Of a stretch of DNA of 64,000 nucleotides, positions 45,432 to 60,672 are shown one piece after another. The notes beneath the pieces were generated by a model. That model was not told the DNA's origin, ran no database searches, and worked only from the letters and a program-made list of their open reading frames with translations. The DNA lies in the NCBI RefSeq assembly GCF_013782625.1, contig NZ_CP056199.1:1878588-1942587 (forward strand). Direction: 5' to 3'. Every line of letters begins with the position of its first letter. Position 1 is the first letter of the stretch. This DNA comes from Enterobacter sp. RHBSTW-00994. Its GTDB lineage: Bacteria; Pseudomonadota; Gammaproteobacteria; Enterobacterales; Enterobacteriaceae. A program made the translations under genes and the position numbers.

Positions 45432-46735
45432 CGTGAACTTTCCGGCCCGCGCGCTCCCACAGAGACCGGGTTTTGCGGATGGCTGCTCCATTCGTACCAG
45501 CCACCATCGTAGACGGCGACATTTTTCCAGCCCATCGCACGGGCGTACATAAAGGTTTCAGAGGCTCGCCAGCCTGTGCCGCAATAAAACGCCACATGCT
45601 GGTCGGGCAGAATGTCCCACTGTTTCCACATCGCGGCGATGTCATCGGCGCTACGCATTGTGCCATCCGGGTTATGGAAGTCTTCCATGTGAGTGGCGTC
45701 GCTGCCCGCATGCCCCCATCGAGCACCCGCAATCTCGCCTTTTGGTTTGATGTAGCTATAGCCGCTGGTTTCACCAATGAATTCTGGCCATGAACGAATG
45801 CTGACCAACGAGGCATCCTGGCGGTGCAACATGCCGCGCGCGCCTTCCATGTCCACCATCAGCTGTGGCTGGCCAGGGATCGGTGCACCAAAATCGGGGG
45901 CAGGTTTCACCTCCGCAGGCATGCCACGCTCAACCGGAAGACCTGCATCGGACCAGGTTTTCCAGCCACCATCAAGAATACGTACATCCTTGACCCCGGC
46001 GTAGAGCATGATTTGCGCCACGCGTGCCGCGGCATACACGTCCCGACCGTACAGGATCACCGTAGTGTTGTGACGGATCCCGTGTTTAGCCAGCATGGTT
46101 TTTAGCTTATCGTCAGAGACTTTATTCCACAGCGGTTCACTTTCGACTTCATTGGTATCAATGTAGCCCGCGCCAGGGATGTGATTCAGCAGGAAAAACT
46201 TCGGCGCGCCCCAGCCGGCTTCAAGTACCTTCCATTCGCCCGCAGGCGCGGCGGCGATCGGTTTACCCTGCTGTAACTGATGGATCCACTGAGGATAAAC
46301 CAGTTGTTCAAAGTGCGGTAAGCGTTGCAGACGGCCAGCCTGTTGCAGGGCATCACTCAGGACCGATACTTGTGAATACCCGGCTTTTTTCAGACGCGTT
46401 CTCACCGCCAGGTTATCGGCCTCGCTGCCATAGAGAGCAATGGGGGCTGAAGGCGCAAGATGATGCTGTTTCGCCCAGCCAGCAAGCTGTTCGTCGCTCA
46501 TGGCGCTGAGCCAGGAGGCCGAGAGGTTGAGCGCTGCCGGTTCATGTCCAGATGGTCCGCTCAGGGACTGTGGCCAGCCGTTGTAGAAGGCACTCACTCG
46601 GGTGTCGATGACGGCCCCGTGTTGTTGTTGCACCTGTTCCAGCGTCAGTGAGTGGGGCATATCAGCAGCCACTGAGGAAAATGAGGCGAGGCCACAGAGC
46701 AGAGCCAGCGCGGTCAGTTGAGAAACACGTTTCAT
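45428..46735 (-). CDS. ynjE: YnjE, triple-domain thiosulfate sulfurtransferase
   Basis: A 435-residue exported rhodanese with three rhodanese domains and a signal peptide (cleavage after Val-Ala-Ala near 23). The active Cys is in Tyr-Cys-Gly-Thr-Gly-Trp-Arg near residue 385. It is separated from the ynjBCD transporter by about 85 bases on the same strand and may be co-expressed. ATG 46735 chosen because the signal starts there. Confidence 0.94.
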   Translation of the reverse strand: MKRVSQLTALALLCGLASFSSVAADMPHSLTLEQVQQQHGAVIDTRVSAFYNGWPQSLSGPSGHEPAALNLSASWLSAMSDEQLAGWAKQHHLAPSAPIALYGSEADNLAVRTRLKKAGYSQVSVLSDALQQAGRLQRLPHFEQLVYPQWIHQLQQGKPIAAAPAGEWKVLEAGWGAPKFFLLNHIPGAGYIDTNEVESEPLWNKVSDDKLKTMLAKHGIRHNTTVILYGRDVYAAARVAQIMLYAGVKDVRILDGGWKTWSDAGLPVERGMPAEVKPAPDFGAPIPGQPQLMVDMEGARGMLHRQDASLVSIRSWPEFIGETSGYSYIKPKGEIAGARWGHAGSDATHMEDFHNPDGTMRSADDIAAMWKQWDILPDQHVAFYCGTGWRASETFMYARAMGWKNVAVYDGGWYEWSSHPQNPVSVGARGPESSR

Positions 46736-46820
46736 CGAAAAGCCTGACGTCAATAAAAGAGGCGGTCATTGTCATCTCACCTGAAACAGAAAACATTGCG
46801 TTAGCACAGATTGAAGCACG

Positions 46821-47441
46821 TTATTGCCAGCGGGATAGCTGAATCACCTCACCATCTGGTGGAATATCCTCTTCGTCGTGAGTGACCAGTATCACGGGGA
46901 TTTTGCGTGCGCGTACGGTGGCAAATACCCAGGCCCGAAAGGCGGTGCGCAGAGTTTTGTCCAGGCGGCTGAAGGGTTCATCAAGCAGCAACGCCTGGGG
47001 CTGAGCCAGCAAGGCGCGTAATAAACTGACCCTGGCACGCTCGCCGCCGGAGAGCGTTGCTGGATCGCTGGCATAGTGATCTGCCAGACCTGCCGAGGCC
47101 AGTGCCTGGTGTACTTCCACTTTTCGCGCGTGCCCGGTGATATGTGCCGGAAGAGCCAGCAACAGGTTTTGCCCTACGCTGAAGTGATCAAACAGCAGAG
47201 CATCCTGAAACAATATCCCAAGGCCGCGTTCTTCCACGGGGAGTGTGTCGCAGCGACGTTCAGCAAGCCACAGCTCGCCCTGGGCATGAAAATTGGCGGT
47301 AAGCGCCCCGACCATCCAGGAAAAAAGTGTCGATTTTCCGCTGCCGGAAGGTCCCATCAGGGTGACAATTTCACCACACTGTACGCAAAAATTAACCTGG
47401 CGGAAAAGCGGTTCAATGGAGAGATTTTTCACCATCAGCAT
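46821..47441 (-). CDS. ynjD: YnjD, ABC transporter ATPase
   Basis: A 206-residue ABC ATPase: Walker A Gly-Pro-Ser-Gly-Ser-Gly-Lys-Ser near residue 29, signature Leu-Ser-Gly-Gly-Glu-Arg near 125, Walker B Leu-Leu-Leu-Asp-Glu-Pro near 145, switch His near 178. It is third of ynjB-ynjC-ynjD. ATG 47441 overlaps the ynjC stop; the long upstream frame is not coding. Substrate unknown (thiamine/iron-type importer family). Confidence 0.93.
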   Translation of the reverse strand: MLMVKNLSIEPLFRQVNFCVQCGEIVTLMGPSGSGKSTLFSWMVGALTANFHAQGELWLAERRCDTLPVEERGLGILFQDALLFDHFSVGQNLLLALPAHITGHARKVEVHQALASAGLADHYASDPATLSGGERARVSLLRALLAQPQALLLDEPFSRLDKTLRTAFRAWVFATVRARKIPVILVTHDEEDIPPDGEVIQLSRWQ

Positions 47442-48976
47442 TAACGTAATCCTTGTCGGTAACGGCCTGCGAGCCGGGATAACAGGGCCGCAATACTGAA
47501 TATTGCGCCTGTTAATAATAAAAGTCCCAGCGCACGGGAAGCCAGAATGGGGACGCTGCCGCCACTGCTGAGTGCGACCGCTTCGGTGGTGAGTGTGGCG
47601 TAACGTCCCGCACCTAACCAGAGTGTCGGCATGTACTGTGCCATGCTCACGGAAAAACCGGTGGCAAAAGCCAGTAGTGCGGGGCGAAGCATTAGCGGGC
47701 ATTTTAGCAGCCAAAAGCACTTTACGCGCCGCCAGCCCAGCGTTCGGGCAATCAGGATGAGCCGGGGATCAAGCCTGCGCCACGCAGGTTGCATTACCAG
47801 CAACATCCACGGAAATACCCACAACAGATGGCCCCATAATATGGTTGTAAACAGCCCATCGATCCCGAGGTGCAGGGCAATGAAATATTGCCCGGAGACT
47901 AACGGTAGCGCAGGAAGTGCCAGCGGCAGCCAGACCCAGACCGCACCACGTTGCGGCCCCCATTCGAGCCAGAGGAAGATCACGACCAGCGCCAGCAAGC
48001 TGGCGAGCAGGCCAAAAGAGAGGCTGATGATGAGGGGGGCGAGCGCGGTTTCTCTGTGCTGCGCCAGTACGCCGAGAATCAACAGACTGGCGATCCCGAT
48101 ACCGGGCAGCAACCACTGAAGTACGGCGCCGGGAAGAGGGATGCGCGAGGCGTGACGAACGCCGGAAACGTTCGGCAGTCTCCTCCGCCATACTTTCCCT
48201 ATGCACAAGCCAGTGGCTGCCAGTAACGCCAGCATCAGCACTAAAACCAGGCACAGCAGGGCGCCTTTCGTCTGTTGCTGCGCATCGCCCTGGCTGAGCC
48301 ATTGCCACGCCAGCACCGCGAGCGTCGGGGGATTTCCTGGCCCCAGAATTATCGCCACATCCACGACGGCGAGCGACCATGCCAGCACTGCCAGCATTAC
48401 CGCCCCGAGGGCAGGGGCGATGGTCGGGATGACCAGCCAGCACAGTGTCTGAAAACGCCCATAGCCGAGGGTTTGTAATACCACTTTTTGTTGCGCCAGA
48501 CCTTTGACCGGTAACACGGCATAAATGGCCCACAGCACAAAAGCGCTCTCTTTGAGCGCGAGCGTTAACCCCAGTCCTACGCCAAACCGGTCAAACGGGG
48601 GGGTACAGAATGAGCACAACTGATACCACAGCCCACCCTCTGCAAACATCAGCAGAAGGCTGGTGGCGAAGGCCACATGGGGAATGGCCAACAGCCACGG
48701 CAGACGCGTACTCAGGCGATGCCAGCGTTCTCCAGGCCAAAGCGCGGCAACGAGAAAAAGGGCAATAACGAGTGACCCCAGGGTGGCGATAAGCGTTGAG
48801 CTTAGGGTGGCGGCAAATGCCTGTGGGAGCTGCGGATCGCTCAGCAGCGACCGCCAGTTTTCAGCGGAGAATGCCGGAGCCAGTATCGTGACTCCGGCAG
48901 GAAGCAGCGGGATATAAATGACCGCAACGGCAAGCCAGGCCAGCCCGCTTAGCGGGTTCCGTAACGGCGAAGCCAT
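47441..48976 (-). CDS. ynjC: YnjC, fused two-copy ABC permease
   Basis: A 511-residue inner-membrane protein with two tandem permease modules, about six spans each. EAA-type loops occur in each half, near residues 175 (Leu-Gly-Tyr-Gly-Arg-Phe-Gln) and 425 (Leu-Gly-Trp-Arg-Arg-Val-Lys). The layout matches FbpB/ThiP-like permeases. ATG 48976 matches E. coli; it overlaps the ynjB end by 28 bases. Confidence 0.92.
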   Translation of the reverse strand: MASPLRNPLSGLAWLAVAVIYIPLLPAGVTILAPAFSAENWRSLLSDPQLPQAFAATLSSTLIATLGSLVIALFLVAALWPGERWHRLSTRLPWLLAIPHVAFATSLLLMFAEGGLWYQLCSFCTPPFDRFGVGLGLTLALKESAFVLWAIYAVLPVKGLAQQKVVLQTLGYGRFQTLCWLVIPTIAPALGAVMLAVLAWSLAVVDVAIILGPGNPPTLAVLAWQWLSQGDAQQQTKGALLCLVLVLMLALLAATGLCIGKVWRRRLPNVSGVRHASRIPLPGAVLQWLLPGIGIASLLILGVLAQHRETALAPLIISLSFGLLASLLALVVIFLWLEWGPQRGAVWVWLPLALPALPLVSGQYFIALHLGIDGLFTTILWGHLLWVFPWMLLVMQPAWRRLDPRLILIARTLGWRRVKCFWLLKCPLMLRPALLAFATGFSVSMAQYMPTLWLGAGRYATLTTEAVALSSGGSVPILASRALGLLLLTGAIFSIAALLSRLAGRYRQGLR

Positions 48977-50121
48977 TCCTGCTCCAGCAACGGGATCCAC
49001 GCTGCATGAGGTTCCCCTAGCACATCAGGAAGACCTTCAGGCGTATGCCCGTTCAGTTTTTCTGCATCGCTGTCCGAGAGTTTTTTGACATCCAGTACGC
49101 TGGGATCGCCCCAGATGGCCGGAGCGGCTTTGCGCAGTTGTGCCCTGGGCGACAGCAGGAAGTTAGCGACAACTTTGGCTCCTGCACTGGCACTGGCGTT
49201 AGCCGGGATGGCAACAAAATGTACATTACCGATCATCCCGTTGCGAAAACCGAAGCTGTAACTGTCGGCCGGGAGTTCACCGCTGGCCACTTTTTGTCGG
49301 GCATGAGCGGGGTTGAACGTCAGCGAGAGGTTGATGTTGCCACTGGCAAGCAAGGCATCCATTCGCGCGGGGGAAGGCGGAAAATCGCGCCCTTCACGCC
49401 ACAGATAAGGATGCAGTTTGTCGAGGTATGCCCACAATGGCGCGGTGACCTGAGCCAATGTCGCGGTGTCCGGGGCCGTTTTTAGCGCGTCCGGGTGCGT
49501 AGTCAACGTCAGTAAAAGCTGTTCCAGGAACGCTGTACCGGTAAAGTCAGGCGGTCGTGGATAGGTCACTTTTCCAGGATGCTGCTGCACATAATCAAGC
49601 AGCATGGCGGGATCGTTCAGCGGTTCAGGCAGGCTCGCGTTGCGGGCGATAAAGGTGAGCTGCGCGCCGCCCCACGGAGATTCTGCCCCATCGGTTGCGA
49701 TGGCGAAATCTTCCGTCACGGGTTTACGGGTATCGACGTAACGCCAGTTGGGGAGGCTTTGTGCCCAGCCTGTCTGTAGCAGGTTGGCCTCTTTTAAGGT
49801 GCGGAAATTCTCGCCGTTGACCCACAATAAATCGACAGAGCCGTTGGTCTTACGCCCGGCGGCGTGCTCGGTCTGAATACGTTTAACCGCATCGGCCGCA
49901 TCGGCAAGATGAACGATCCTGAGATTGATGGCGTAGTGGCTTTTCATCTCGCCACTGACCCAGTCAAGGTAGCGGTTAACTGCCTGATCGCCGCCCCAGG
50001 CATTGAACCAGACGGTCTGGCCACTGGCTTCCCGTTGGATAGTCTGCCAGTTAGTGTCGGCAAAAGCGGGACTTGCCAGTAACAATCCCGTCAGAAACGC
50101 GCAAAAACGCACACGGCGCAT
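48949..50121 (-). CDS. ynjB: YnjB, periplasmic solute-binding protein
   Basis: A 390-residue binding protein with signal peptide (Ala-Phe-Ala cleavage near 21), extracellular-solute-binding family 1-like, matching E. coli YnjB. First gene of the ynjBCD importer and preceded 13 bases upstream by the ydjZ-like gene, so all probably share a message. Ligand unknown. Confidence 0.93.
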   Translation of the reverse strand: MRRVRFCAFLTGLLLASPAFADTNWQTIQREASGQTVWFNAWGGDQAVNRYLDWVSGEMKSHYAINLRIVHLADAADAVKRIQTEHAAGRKTNGSVDLLWVNGENFRTLKEANLLQTGWAQSLPNWRYVDTRKPVTEDFAIATDGAESPWGGAQLTFIARNASLPEPLNDPAMLLDYVQQHPGKVTYPRPPDFTGTAFLEQLLLTLTTHPDALKTAPDTATLAQVTAPLWAYLDKLHPYLWREGRDFPPSPARMDALLASGNINLSLTFNPAHARQKVASGELPADSYSFGFRNGMIGNVHFVAIPANASASAGAKVVANFLLSPRAQLRKAAPAIWGDPSVLDVKKLSDSDAEKLNGHTPEGLPDVLGEPHAAWIPLLEQEWLRRYGTR

Positions 50122-50134
50122 GATGCCTCCCTGT

Positions 50135-50815
50135 TTACAGCGAAGAGTGGTAGAAACGAGAAAACAGCCAGCGTGTGACCAGTGGTAATAACCCCAATAG
50201 TGTAAAGGCGAATACCATTCCCGGCGACAGAATATCGCGCAGGGAGGTCAGTTTGCCCAGTTCGCGTCCGGCATTAAGAAAGATAACAGTGGCGGGTAGC
50301 ATCGCAAGCTGGCTGACCCACCAGTACTGGCGCACACCCAGGCGCGTGAGCCCTGCGAGTAGATTCACCAGGAAAAAGGGAAACAGCGGCATAAGGCGGA
50401 GTGCAAAAAGATACCCAGTACCGTCGCGATCCATACCGTGATTGACCGTTTTCATCTGCTCGTTAAAACGCTGCTGTACCCAGTCGCGAAGCAAGTAACG
50501 GCTCATGAGCATGGCGAGCGTTGCGCCGAGCGTGGAGGCAAAAGAGACTAACAACACGCCTTGCCATAGTCCAAACAGCGCCCCGCCCAGCAGCGTCAGA
50601 ATCGCCGCGCCCGGAATCGACAACGTCGCGACCGCCACATAGACCGCAAAGTAGAGAGCTGCGCTGCGTACAGGATGATCTTCAACCAGGAGGAGGAGCG
50701 TCTGATGGTGCGTTTTTACCGAGTCGAGAGAGAGCGTGCCTGGCGGTAAAAGGGCAAAAGCCAGCAAAAATGCGCCCAGAAGGGCGCACAGGAAGACGAT
50801 TTTTTGAATGTTCAC
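50135..50815 (-). CDS. ydjZ: TVP38/TMEM64 (DedA-like) membrane protein, YdjZ type
   Basis: A 226-residue membrane protein with about six spans of the VTT (TVP38/DedA) family. Pro-Gly-Ala-Ala-Ile-Leu-Thr near residue 67 and Phe-Ala-Leu-Arg-Leu-Met-Pro-Leu-Phe-Pro-Phe near 138 are the conserved re-entrant motifs. Closer in sequence to YdjZ than to YdjX. It abuts ynjB, whereas E. coli has ynjA between them. Confidence 0.82.
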   Translation of the reverse strand: MNIQKIVFLCALLGAFLLAFALLPPGTLSLDSVKTHHQTLLLLVEDHPVRSAALYFAVYVAVATLSIPGAAILTLLGGALFGLWQGVLLVSFASTLGATLAMLMSRYLLRDWVQQRFNEQMKTVNHGMDRDGTGYLFALRLMPLFPFFLVNLLAGLTRLGVRQYWWVSQLAMLPATVIFLNAGRELGKLTSLRDILSPGMVFAFTLLGLLPLVTRWLFSRFYHSSL

Positions 50816-50820
50816 ACAGG

Positions 50821-51627
50821 TTACAGCTTGAATTTAGCCCACACAGGCGCATGGTCAGACGGTTTTTCCATGCCACGAATAGCGTAATCAATACCGGTTT
50901 CGATGCAACGTTCTGCCAGAGGGGCGCTTGCCAGCAGCAGGTCGATACGCAGACCACGGTTATCGTCAAAGCCTTTCGAGCGATAGTCGAACCACGAGAA
51001 ACGATCCTGCGTTTCCGGGTTCGCGGCGCGGAAGGTATCAACCAGTCCCCAGTCCTGGAGTCGCTGCATCCATTCCCGCTCTTCCGGCAGGAAGGAACAT
51101 TTACCGGTACGCAGCCAGCGCTTGCGGCTGTCTTCGCCAATGCCGATATCCAGATCGGTTGGGCTGATGTTGACATCTCCCATGATCAGCACCGGGTTGT
51201 CTTTGTTCAGTTCGGTGTTCAGGTAATCCTGAAGATCCTGATAAAACTTCGCTTTTGCCGGGAATTTGGTCGGATGGTCACGGCTTTCGCCCTGCGGGAA
51301 GTAGCCATTAATCACCGTAATGTTACCCAACGGTGAGGGGATCTCGGCCATGATAATGCGACGCTGTGCCTCTTCATCGTCACCAGGGAAACCACGACGA
51401 ACGGCAACAGGGGTCTCTTTGGTCAGCAGCGCGACGCCATAGTGACCTTTCTGCCCGTGATAAAAGACGTTGTACCCCAGCTTTGCCACTTCTTCGAGAG
51501 GGAACATATCGTCGTGAACTTTTGTCTCCTGCAGGCCAATCACATCCGGTTGATGTTGCTCAACAATGGCTTCCAGTTGGTGAGGGCGGGCGCGCAGGCC
51601 GTTGATATTAAAAGAGACAAATTTCAT
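50821..51627 (-). CDS. xthA: XthA, exonuclease III
   Basis: A 268-residue AP endonuclease/3'-5' exonuclease of base-excision repair. Metal Glu in Leu-Gln-Glu-Thr-Lys near residue 34, Tyr-Phe-Pro-Gln-Gly near 109, Asp-Val-Asn near 151, and Ser-Asp-His-Ala-Pro-Val-Trp at 257-263. ATG 51627 by alignment. It is 5 bases from the ydjZ-like gene, so readthrough is likely. Confidence 0.97.
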   Translation of the reverse strand: MKFVSFNINGLRARPHQLEAIVEQHQPDVIGLQETKVHDDMFPLEEVAKLGYNVFYHGQKGHYGVALLTKETPVAVRRGFPGDDEEAQRRIIMAEIPSPLGNITVINGYFPQGESRDHPTKFPAKAKFYQDLQDYLNTELNKDNPVLIMGDVNISPTDLDIGIGEDSRKRWLRTGKCSFLPEEREWMQRLQDWGLVDTFRAANPETQDRFSWFDYRSKGFDDNRGLRIDLLLASAPLAERCIETGIDYAIRGMEKPSDHAPVWAKFKL

Positions 51628-51876
51628 AGTCGCTGCCAATGCAAGGTGAATAGTGCATGGATGGTAGCAGAAATTGCACCGTCTGTTATGCGGGATGACC
51701 AATAACTGCAACAGAAAATGCCAACGGTGCAAGATTTGCACCATTCCAACGCGCTACGCCCCTGAATGGTGCGTAAACGGCCAATAAATTTCGCGAGCGA
51801 TCACAATTCCAGAATTATATTTGGCCTGTGAATAGTCTTTCATGTTTTCGTTCGGCAAACCGCCGCCTGTCATAAA

Positions 51877-51920
51877 AATATTCACTTTTTATGCAATAAC
51901 AGTGAATAACTCCATATTGC
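51877..51920. promoter_or_regulatory. Putative pair of ArgR boxes upstream of astC
   Basis: ATATTCACTTTTTATGCA and GTGAATAACTCCATATTGCA resemble the ArgR box (TGAAT / ATTCA halves) and lie in tandem before the sigma-54 promoter. ArgR is known to activate astC in E. coli and Salmonella. Confidence 0.55.
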
Positions 51921-51972
51921 AACTCGTTGATATTCTGTCCTCCCCTGCCATTTATGCATTTTTATCGCTGGC

Positions 51973-51988
51973 TGGCACGAACCCTGCA
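51973..51988 (+). promoter_or_regulatory. Sigma-54 promoter of the ast operon
   Basis: TGGCACGAACCCTGCA has GG and GC ten bases apart (-24/-12), 73 bases before astC. E. coli astC has an NtrC-activated sigma-54 promoter with nearly this sequence. Confidence 0.88.
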
Positions 51989-52030
51989 ATCTACATTTAC
52001 AGCGCAAACACTCAATTATTTAACATTTAA

Positions 52031-57108
<5,078 letters not shown>

Positions 57109-57118
57109 AGGAGATGTT

Positions 57119-58084
57119 ATGGAGAATTTACTGGCACTGACGCTGGCGGATGAAACGCCGGACGCAAGTGAAGGGGAAGGTCCTTCATTCGGCTGGCGAT
57201 GGCTGGGAAGTGGCATACTCGAACTGACGCCGTTCGAGGCCAGTGAGCAGTCTCTGGTGCTGTCAACGGGCATTCACGGTAATGAAACCGCACCCGTCGA
57301 GATCGTTGATCTCCTGCTGCGTACGTTATACCGCGGGGATATTACGTTACGCTGTCGCGTGCTGGTGGTGTTGGGGAATCCTCCGGCTCTGGCGCAAGAT
57401 AAGCGCTTTCTCGTGAGCGATATTAACCGGATGTTTGGCGGTCGCTGGGCACAGTTCCCGGACAGTGAAGAGACGCGGCGAGCTCAATGGCTGGAAAATG
57501 TGGTGGAGGCCTTCTTTTCCTCTGCTGGAGAAAATCGGTGGCATCTCGATCTGCATACGGCGATCCGCGCCTCATATCATGTGCGTTTTGGCGTGTTACC
57601 GCAGCGGACGCGGCCCTGGGATGACGATTTTCTGACCTGGCTTGGCGATGCGGGGCTGGAGGCGCTGGTATTCCATCAGTCGCCAGGCGGTACGTTTACT
57701 CATTTCACCTGCGAAAAATTCGGTGCACTTTCGTGCACACTGGAGCTGGGAAAAGCCCTGCCGTTTGGGCATAACGATCTTGCGCGTTTTGCGATAACAC
57801 ATCGCGCGCTTCAGGCGCTGCTGTCAGGAAGTGCGCCTGAGCACAATGCGGAGACGGTGGAGCGCTATCAGGTGGTTCAGCAGATCACGCGGCAAAGCGA
57901 GGCATTCTTATTGCACATGGCGGCGCACACGCTTAACTTCACGCCGTTCAGGCAGGGCTTCCTGCTGGCAGAGGATGGTGAGAAACGCTATGAAGTTCAC
58001 AAGACCACGGAGTATGTGTTGTTCCCGAACCCATCGGTAGCTTTTGGGCTGAGAGCCGGGTTGATGCTGGAAAAAATAACGTAA
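57119..58084 (+). CDS. astE: AstE, succinylglutamate desuccinylase
   Basis: A 321-residue zinc hydrolase of the aspartoacylase family, last AST step giving glutamate and succinate. Zinc ligands His/Glu in Gly-Ile-His-Gly-Asn-Glu-Thr near residue 53 and His in Asp-Leu-His-Thr near 147; catalytic Glu in Leu-Glu-Leu-Gly-Lys near 210. GGAG lies 6 bases before the ATG. End of the operon. Confidence 0.95.
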   Translation: MENLLALTLADETPDASEGEGPSFGWRWLGSGILELTPFEASEQSLVLSTGIHGNETAPVEIVDLLLRTLYRGDITLRCRVLVVLGNPPALAQDKRFLVSDINRMFGGRWAQFPDSEETRRAQWLENVVEAFFSSAGENRWHLDLHTAIRASYHVRFGVLPQRTRPWDDDFLTWLGDAGLEALVFHQSPGGTFTHFTCEKFGALSCTLELGKALPFGHNDLARFAITHRALQALLSGSAPEHNAETVERYQVVQQITRQSEAFLLHMAAHTLNFTPFRQGFLLAEDGEKRYEVHKTTEYVLFPNPSVAFGLRAGLMLEKIT

Positions 58085-58310
58085 TGTTTATCGCCCCTCT
58101 TTCGTAAGTAGAGGGGCGGTATCACTGGTGTGTTTTTTCCAGGGCTATTCCATTTATTTTCTTAGCGATTATGGCGGTCTGATTTTTTTTACGGATTATT
58201 CCTGGTTGTTTGCTTTCAAAATAAACACCGTTTCGCTATACTCATAAACAATCCATTTAAAATCAGTAAATTGAATATTTTAATTTCAACTCTCCACGCT
58301 TTTTCCTTAA

Positions 58311-58326
58311 TTTCTCCACATTTGGC
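58311..58326 (+). promoter_or_regulatory. BaeR box upstream of spy
   Basis: TTTCTCCACATTTGGC closely matches the BaeR-binding pattern TTTCTCCATNATTGGC known upstream of E. coli spy, about 127 bases before the ATG. GTAAA motifs at 58266 and 58390 may be parts of CpxR sites. The 58085-58452 gap holds no gene. Confidence 0.75.
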
Positions 58327-58452
58327 GATAATTTGTTTTTTACACTTTCATTGTTTTACTGTTGCTCTGACTAATTGACGATAAACCCCGTAAAGTTAAT
58401 CTCGTCAACACGGCATAGCGCCGAAGAATAACTGAAAGTAAGGACATAAATT

Positions 58453-58947
58453 ATGCGTAAATTAACTGCACTGTTTGTTGCTTCTACCCTGGCTCTGGGC
58501 GCTACCAGCATGGCGTTCGCCGCCGATACTGCGACCACCACCGCAGCGCCAACGGAAGGAAAAATGATGATGCATCATAAAGGCAAACCGGGTCCGCATC
58601 ATGAGATGATGATGTTCAAAGATTTGAACCTGACGGATGCACAGAAACAACAGGTCCGCGACATTATGAAAAGCCAGCGCGACCAGATGAAACGCCCACC
58701 GCTGGAAGAGCGTCGTGCAATGCATGACATCATCGCGAGTGATTCTTTCGATAAGGCAAAAGCCGAAGCGCAGATTGACAAGATGGCTGCACAGCATAAA
58801 GCCGGTATGCTGGCCCGTATGGAAACACAGAATAAAATCTACAACATTCTGACACCGGAACAGAAAAAACAGTTTAATGCCAATTTTGAGAAGCGTCTGA
58901 CAGAACGTCCGGCCCCAGAAGGTAAAATGGCTCCGCCTGCTGAATAA
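58453..58947 (+). CDS. spy: Spy, periplasmic chaperone
   Basis: A 164-residue ATP-independent chaperone. Signal peptide ends Ala-Phe-Ala-Ala near 23. The mature all-helical cradle carries two Leu-Thr-x-x-Gln motifs (Asn-Leu-Thr-Asp-Ala-Gln near 60 and Leu-Thr-Pro-Glu-Gln near 137). A His/Met-rich segment (Met-Met-Met-His-His-Lys) near 38 may bind metals. Induced by Bae and Cpx envelope stress systems. Confidence 0.96.
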   Translation: MRKLTALFVASTLALGATSMAFAADTATTTAAPTEGKMMMHHKGKPGPHHEMMMFKDLNLTDAQKQQVRDIMKSQRDQMKRPPLEERRAMHDIIASDSFDKAKAEAQIDKMAAQHKAGMLARMETQNKIYNILTPEQKKQFNANFEKRLTERPAPEGKMAPPAE

Positions 58948-58965
58948 TCAGCACATCACATTAAG

Positions 58966-59025
58966 ACCGCCGGAATCCTGTTCACAAAAGCGCTATCGCT
59001 GTGGACAGGTCCGGCGGTTTTTTCT
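58966..59025 (+). terminator. spy terminator
   Basis: A long interrupted stem (ACCGCCGGA...TCCTGT...CACA pairing with TGTG...ACAGG...TCCGGCGGT) followed by TTTTTTC. The 59026-59246 stretch before ves shows one more hairpin (GGCGTT/AACGCC, 59102-59129) and no gene. Confidence 0.85.
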
Positions 59026-59246
59026 TTCATGCCCTCTTGCCAGCCGCCAGAAGCGCGGTATTCTCCTGTAGTCGTCCCAGAGAATGTATAACAGAGTCAT
59101 GGCGTTAGTATTTTTCTCAACGCCTGGCTAATACATGTCTGCTCTGCTGCCGATAATACGTCTGTGATTACCCAACGATAACAATCAAGATAGCGACGAT
59201 AGGCATATCGTTGCACTGGCGCATGTTGTGCCTTTCAGGAGTGGTG

Positions 59247-59804
59247 ATGGAGTTTTTTGATATCCGTAAGATGCCTGTCAGTCTCTGGCGTAATGGTGCT
59301 GGCGAGACACGAGAAATTTGTTGTTTTCCTCCCGCGACGCGCGATTTTTCCTGGCGCGCCAGTATTGCTTCCCTTGCCAGTAACGGTGAGTTCTCTTCTT
59401 TCCCCGGAGTTGATCGGGTGATTACGTTGCTTGAAGGCGGTGAGGTGACACTTGATGCAGGTAAGGCTTTTTGCCATACCCTGAAAACTCATCAACCGTT
59501 TAGCTTTCCGGGCGACCAGCCAGTAAAAGCCCAGCTTACAGATGGCCAGATGTCGATGGACTTCAATATTATGACGCGAAGGGATCGCTGCCGGGCTAAA
59601 GTCCGCGTGGCGGATCGCACCTTTACGACATTTGCTTCTCGTGGTGGGGTGGCGTTTGTGCTCAGTGGCGCATGGCAACTGGGGGATAAGCTGTTGACGG
59701 CGGATCAGGGAGCAAGCTGGGAGGAGGGGATCCATACTCTGCGCTTACTTGAATCTGAAGGGACACTGCTATTCAGTGAAATTATCTGGCTGGCAGGGCA
59801 TTAA
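59247..59804 (+). CDS. ves: Ves (YdjR), HutD-family cupin
   Basis: A 185-residue bicupin of the HutD/Ves family. [11 protein letters not shown] near residue 12 is the family signature, and Ser-Met-Asp-Phe-Asn-Ile-Met near 105 the second. E. coli Ves is linked to cold and environmental stress. ATG 59247 follows CAGGAGTGGTG. E. coli has cho between ves and nadE; it is absent here. Confidence 0.92.
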   Translation: MEFFDIRKMPVSLWRNGAGETREICCFPPATRDFSWRASIASLASNGEFSSFPGVDRVITLLEGGEVTLDAGKAFCHTLKTHQPFSFPGDQPVKAQLTDGQMSMDFNIMTRRDRCRAKVRVADRTFTTFASRGGVAFVLSGAWQLGDKLLTADQGASWEEGIHTLRLLESEGTLLFSEIIWLAGH

Positions 59805-59813
59805 TCCCAAAAA

Positions 59814-59833
59814 GAGGCGGCGTTAGCGCCGCC
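59814..59833. terminator. Hairpin between ves and nadE
   Basis: AGGCGGCG-TTAG-CGCCGCCT (8-bp GC stem) preceded by AAAAAG; on the minus strand it is followed by CUUUUU and so ends nadE. Confidence 0.8.
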
Positions 59834-59844
59834 TGTATGTGTGA

Positions 59845-60672
59845 TTACCGTTTCCAGAAATCATCAAATACGGTGATGGGTGGACGGCGTTTGTGCTCCG
59901 TTTTCAGATACCAGCCTTCAATAATCCGCGCCGTACCTTCATCAAGGGTTTTGCCTTCCAGATAGTCATCAATGTTGTCATAGGTGACACCCAGTGCAGC
60001 TTCGTCTGGCAGAGAAGGGCGGTCGTCTTCCAGGTCCGCCGTTGGTGCTTTATTGTATAAGTGCGCCGGGCAACCCAATAACGCGAGCAACTGTTTACCC
60101 TGACGCTTGTTCAGACGGAAGATCGGGTTAATATCGGTTCCACCATCACCGTATTTGGTGAAGAAGCCTGTCACAGCTTCTGCTGCATGGTCGGTCCCAA
60201 CCACTACGCCTTTTGTCATGCCTGCAATACTGTACTGCGCTTTCATCCGCTCGCGGGCTTTCTCATTACCGCGTACAAAATCGCTTAATTCGATACCGGC
60301 TTCACGTAAGGCTTGCTCACTTGCCAGCACAGACCCTTTGATATTTACGGTGAGCACACGGTCAGGCTGAATAAAGGTGATCGCGTCCTGACAATCCTGC
60401 TCATCAGCCTGGACACCATAGGGGAGGCGTACGGCGATAAACTGTAATGCCGTGTCGCCAGTTTCTTCACGCAACTCTGAAATCGCCAGTTGGCACAATT
60501 TCCCGGTGAGTGTGGAATCCTGACCACCACTGATGCCCAGCACCAGGGATTTCAAAAAGGGATGGGTTTTCAGATAGGATTTTAAAAAATCGATGCTACG
60601 GCGGATTTCATCGTGTGCATCGATCGCAGGCTTAACGCCAAGCGCCTGAATAATCTCTTGTTGCAGAGCCAT
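59845..60672 (-). CDS. nadE: NadE, ammonia-dependent NAD synthetase
   Basis: A 275-residue enzyme making NAD from deamido-NAD, ATP and ammonia. PP-loop Gly-Ile-Ser-Gly-Gly-Gln-Asp-Ser-Thr near residue 49; Gly-Thr-Asp-His-Ala-Ala-Glu near 163. No glutaminase domain, as in E. coli. ATG 60672 by alignment. Confidence 0.97.
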   Translation of the reverse strand: MALQQEIIQALGVKPAIDAHDEIRRSIDFLKSYLKTHPFLKSLVLGISGGQDSTLTGKLCQLAISELREETGDTALQFIAVRLPYGVQADEQDCQDAITFIQPDRVLTVNIKGSVLASEQALREAGIELSDFVRGNEKARERMKAQYSIAGMTKGVVVGTDHAAEAVTGFFTKYGDGGTDINPIFRLNKRQGKQLLALLGCPAHLYNKAPTADLEDDRPSLPDEAALGVTYDNIDDYLEGKTLDEGTARIIEGWYLKTEHKRRPPITVFDDFWKR

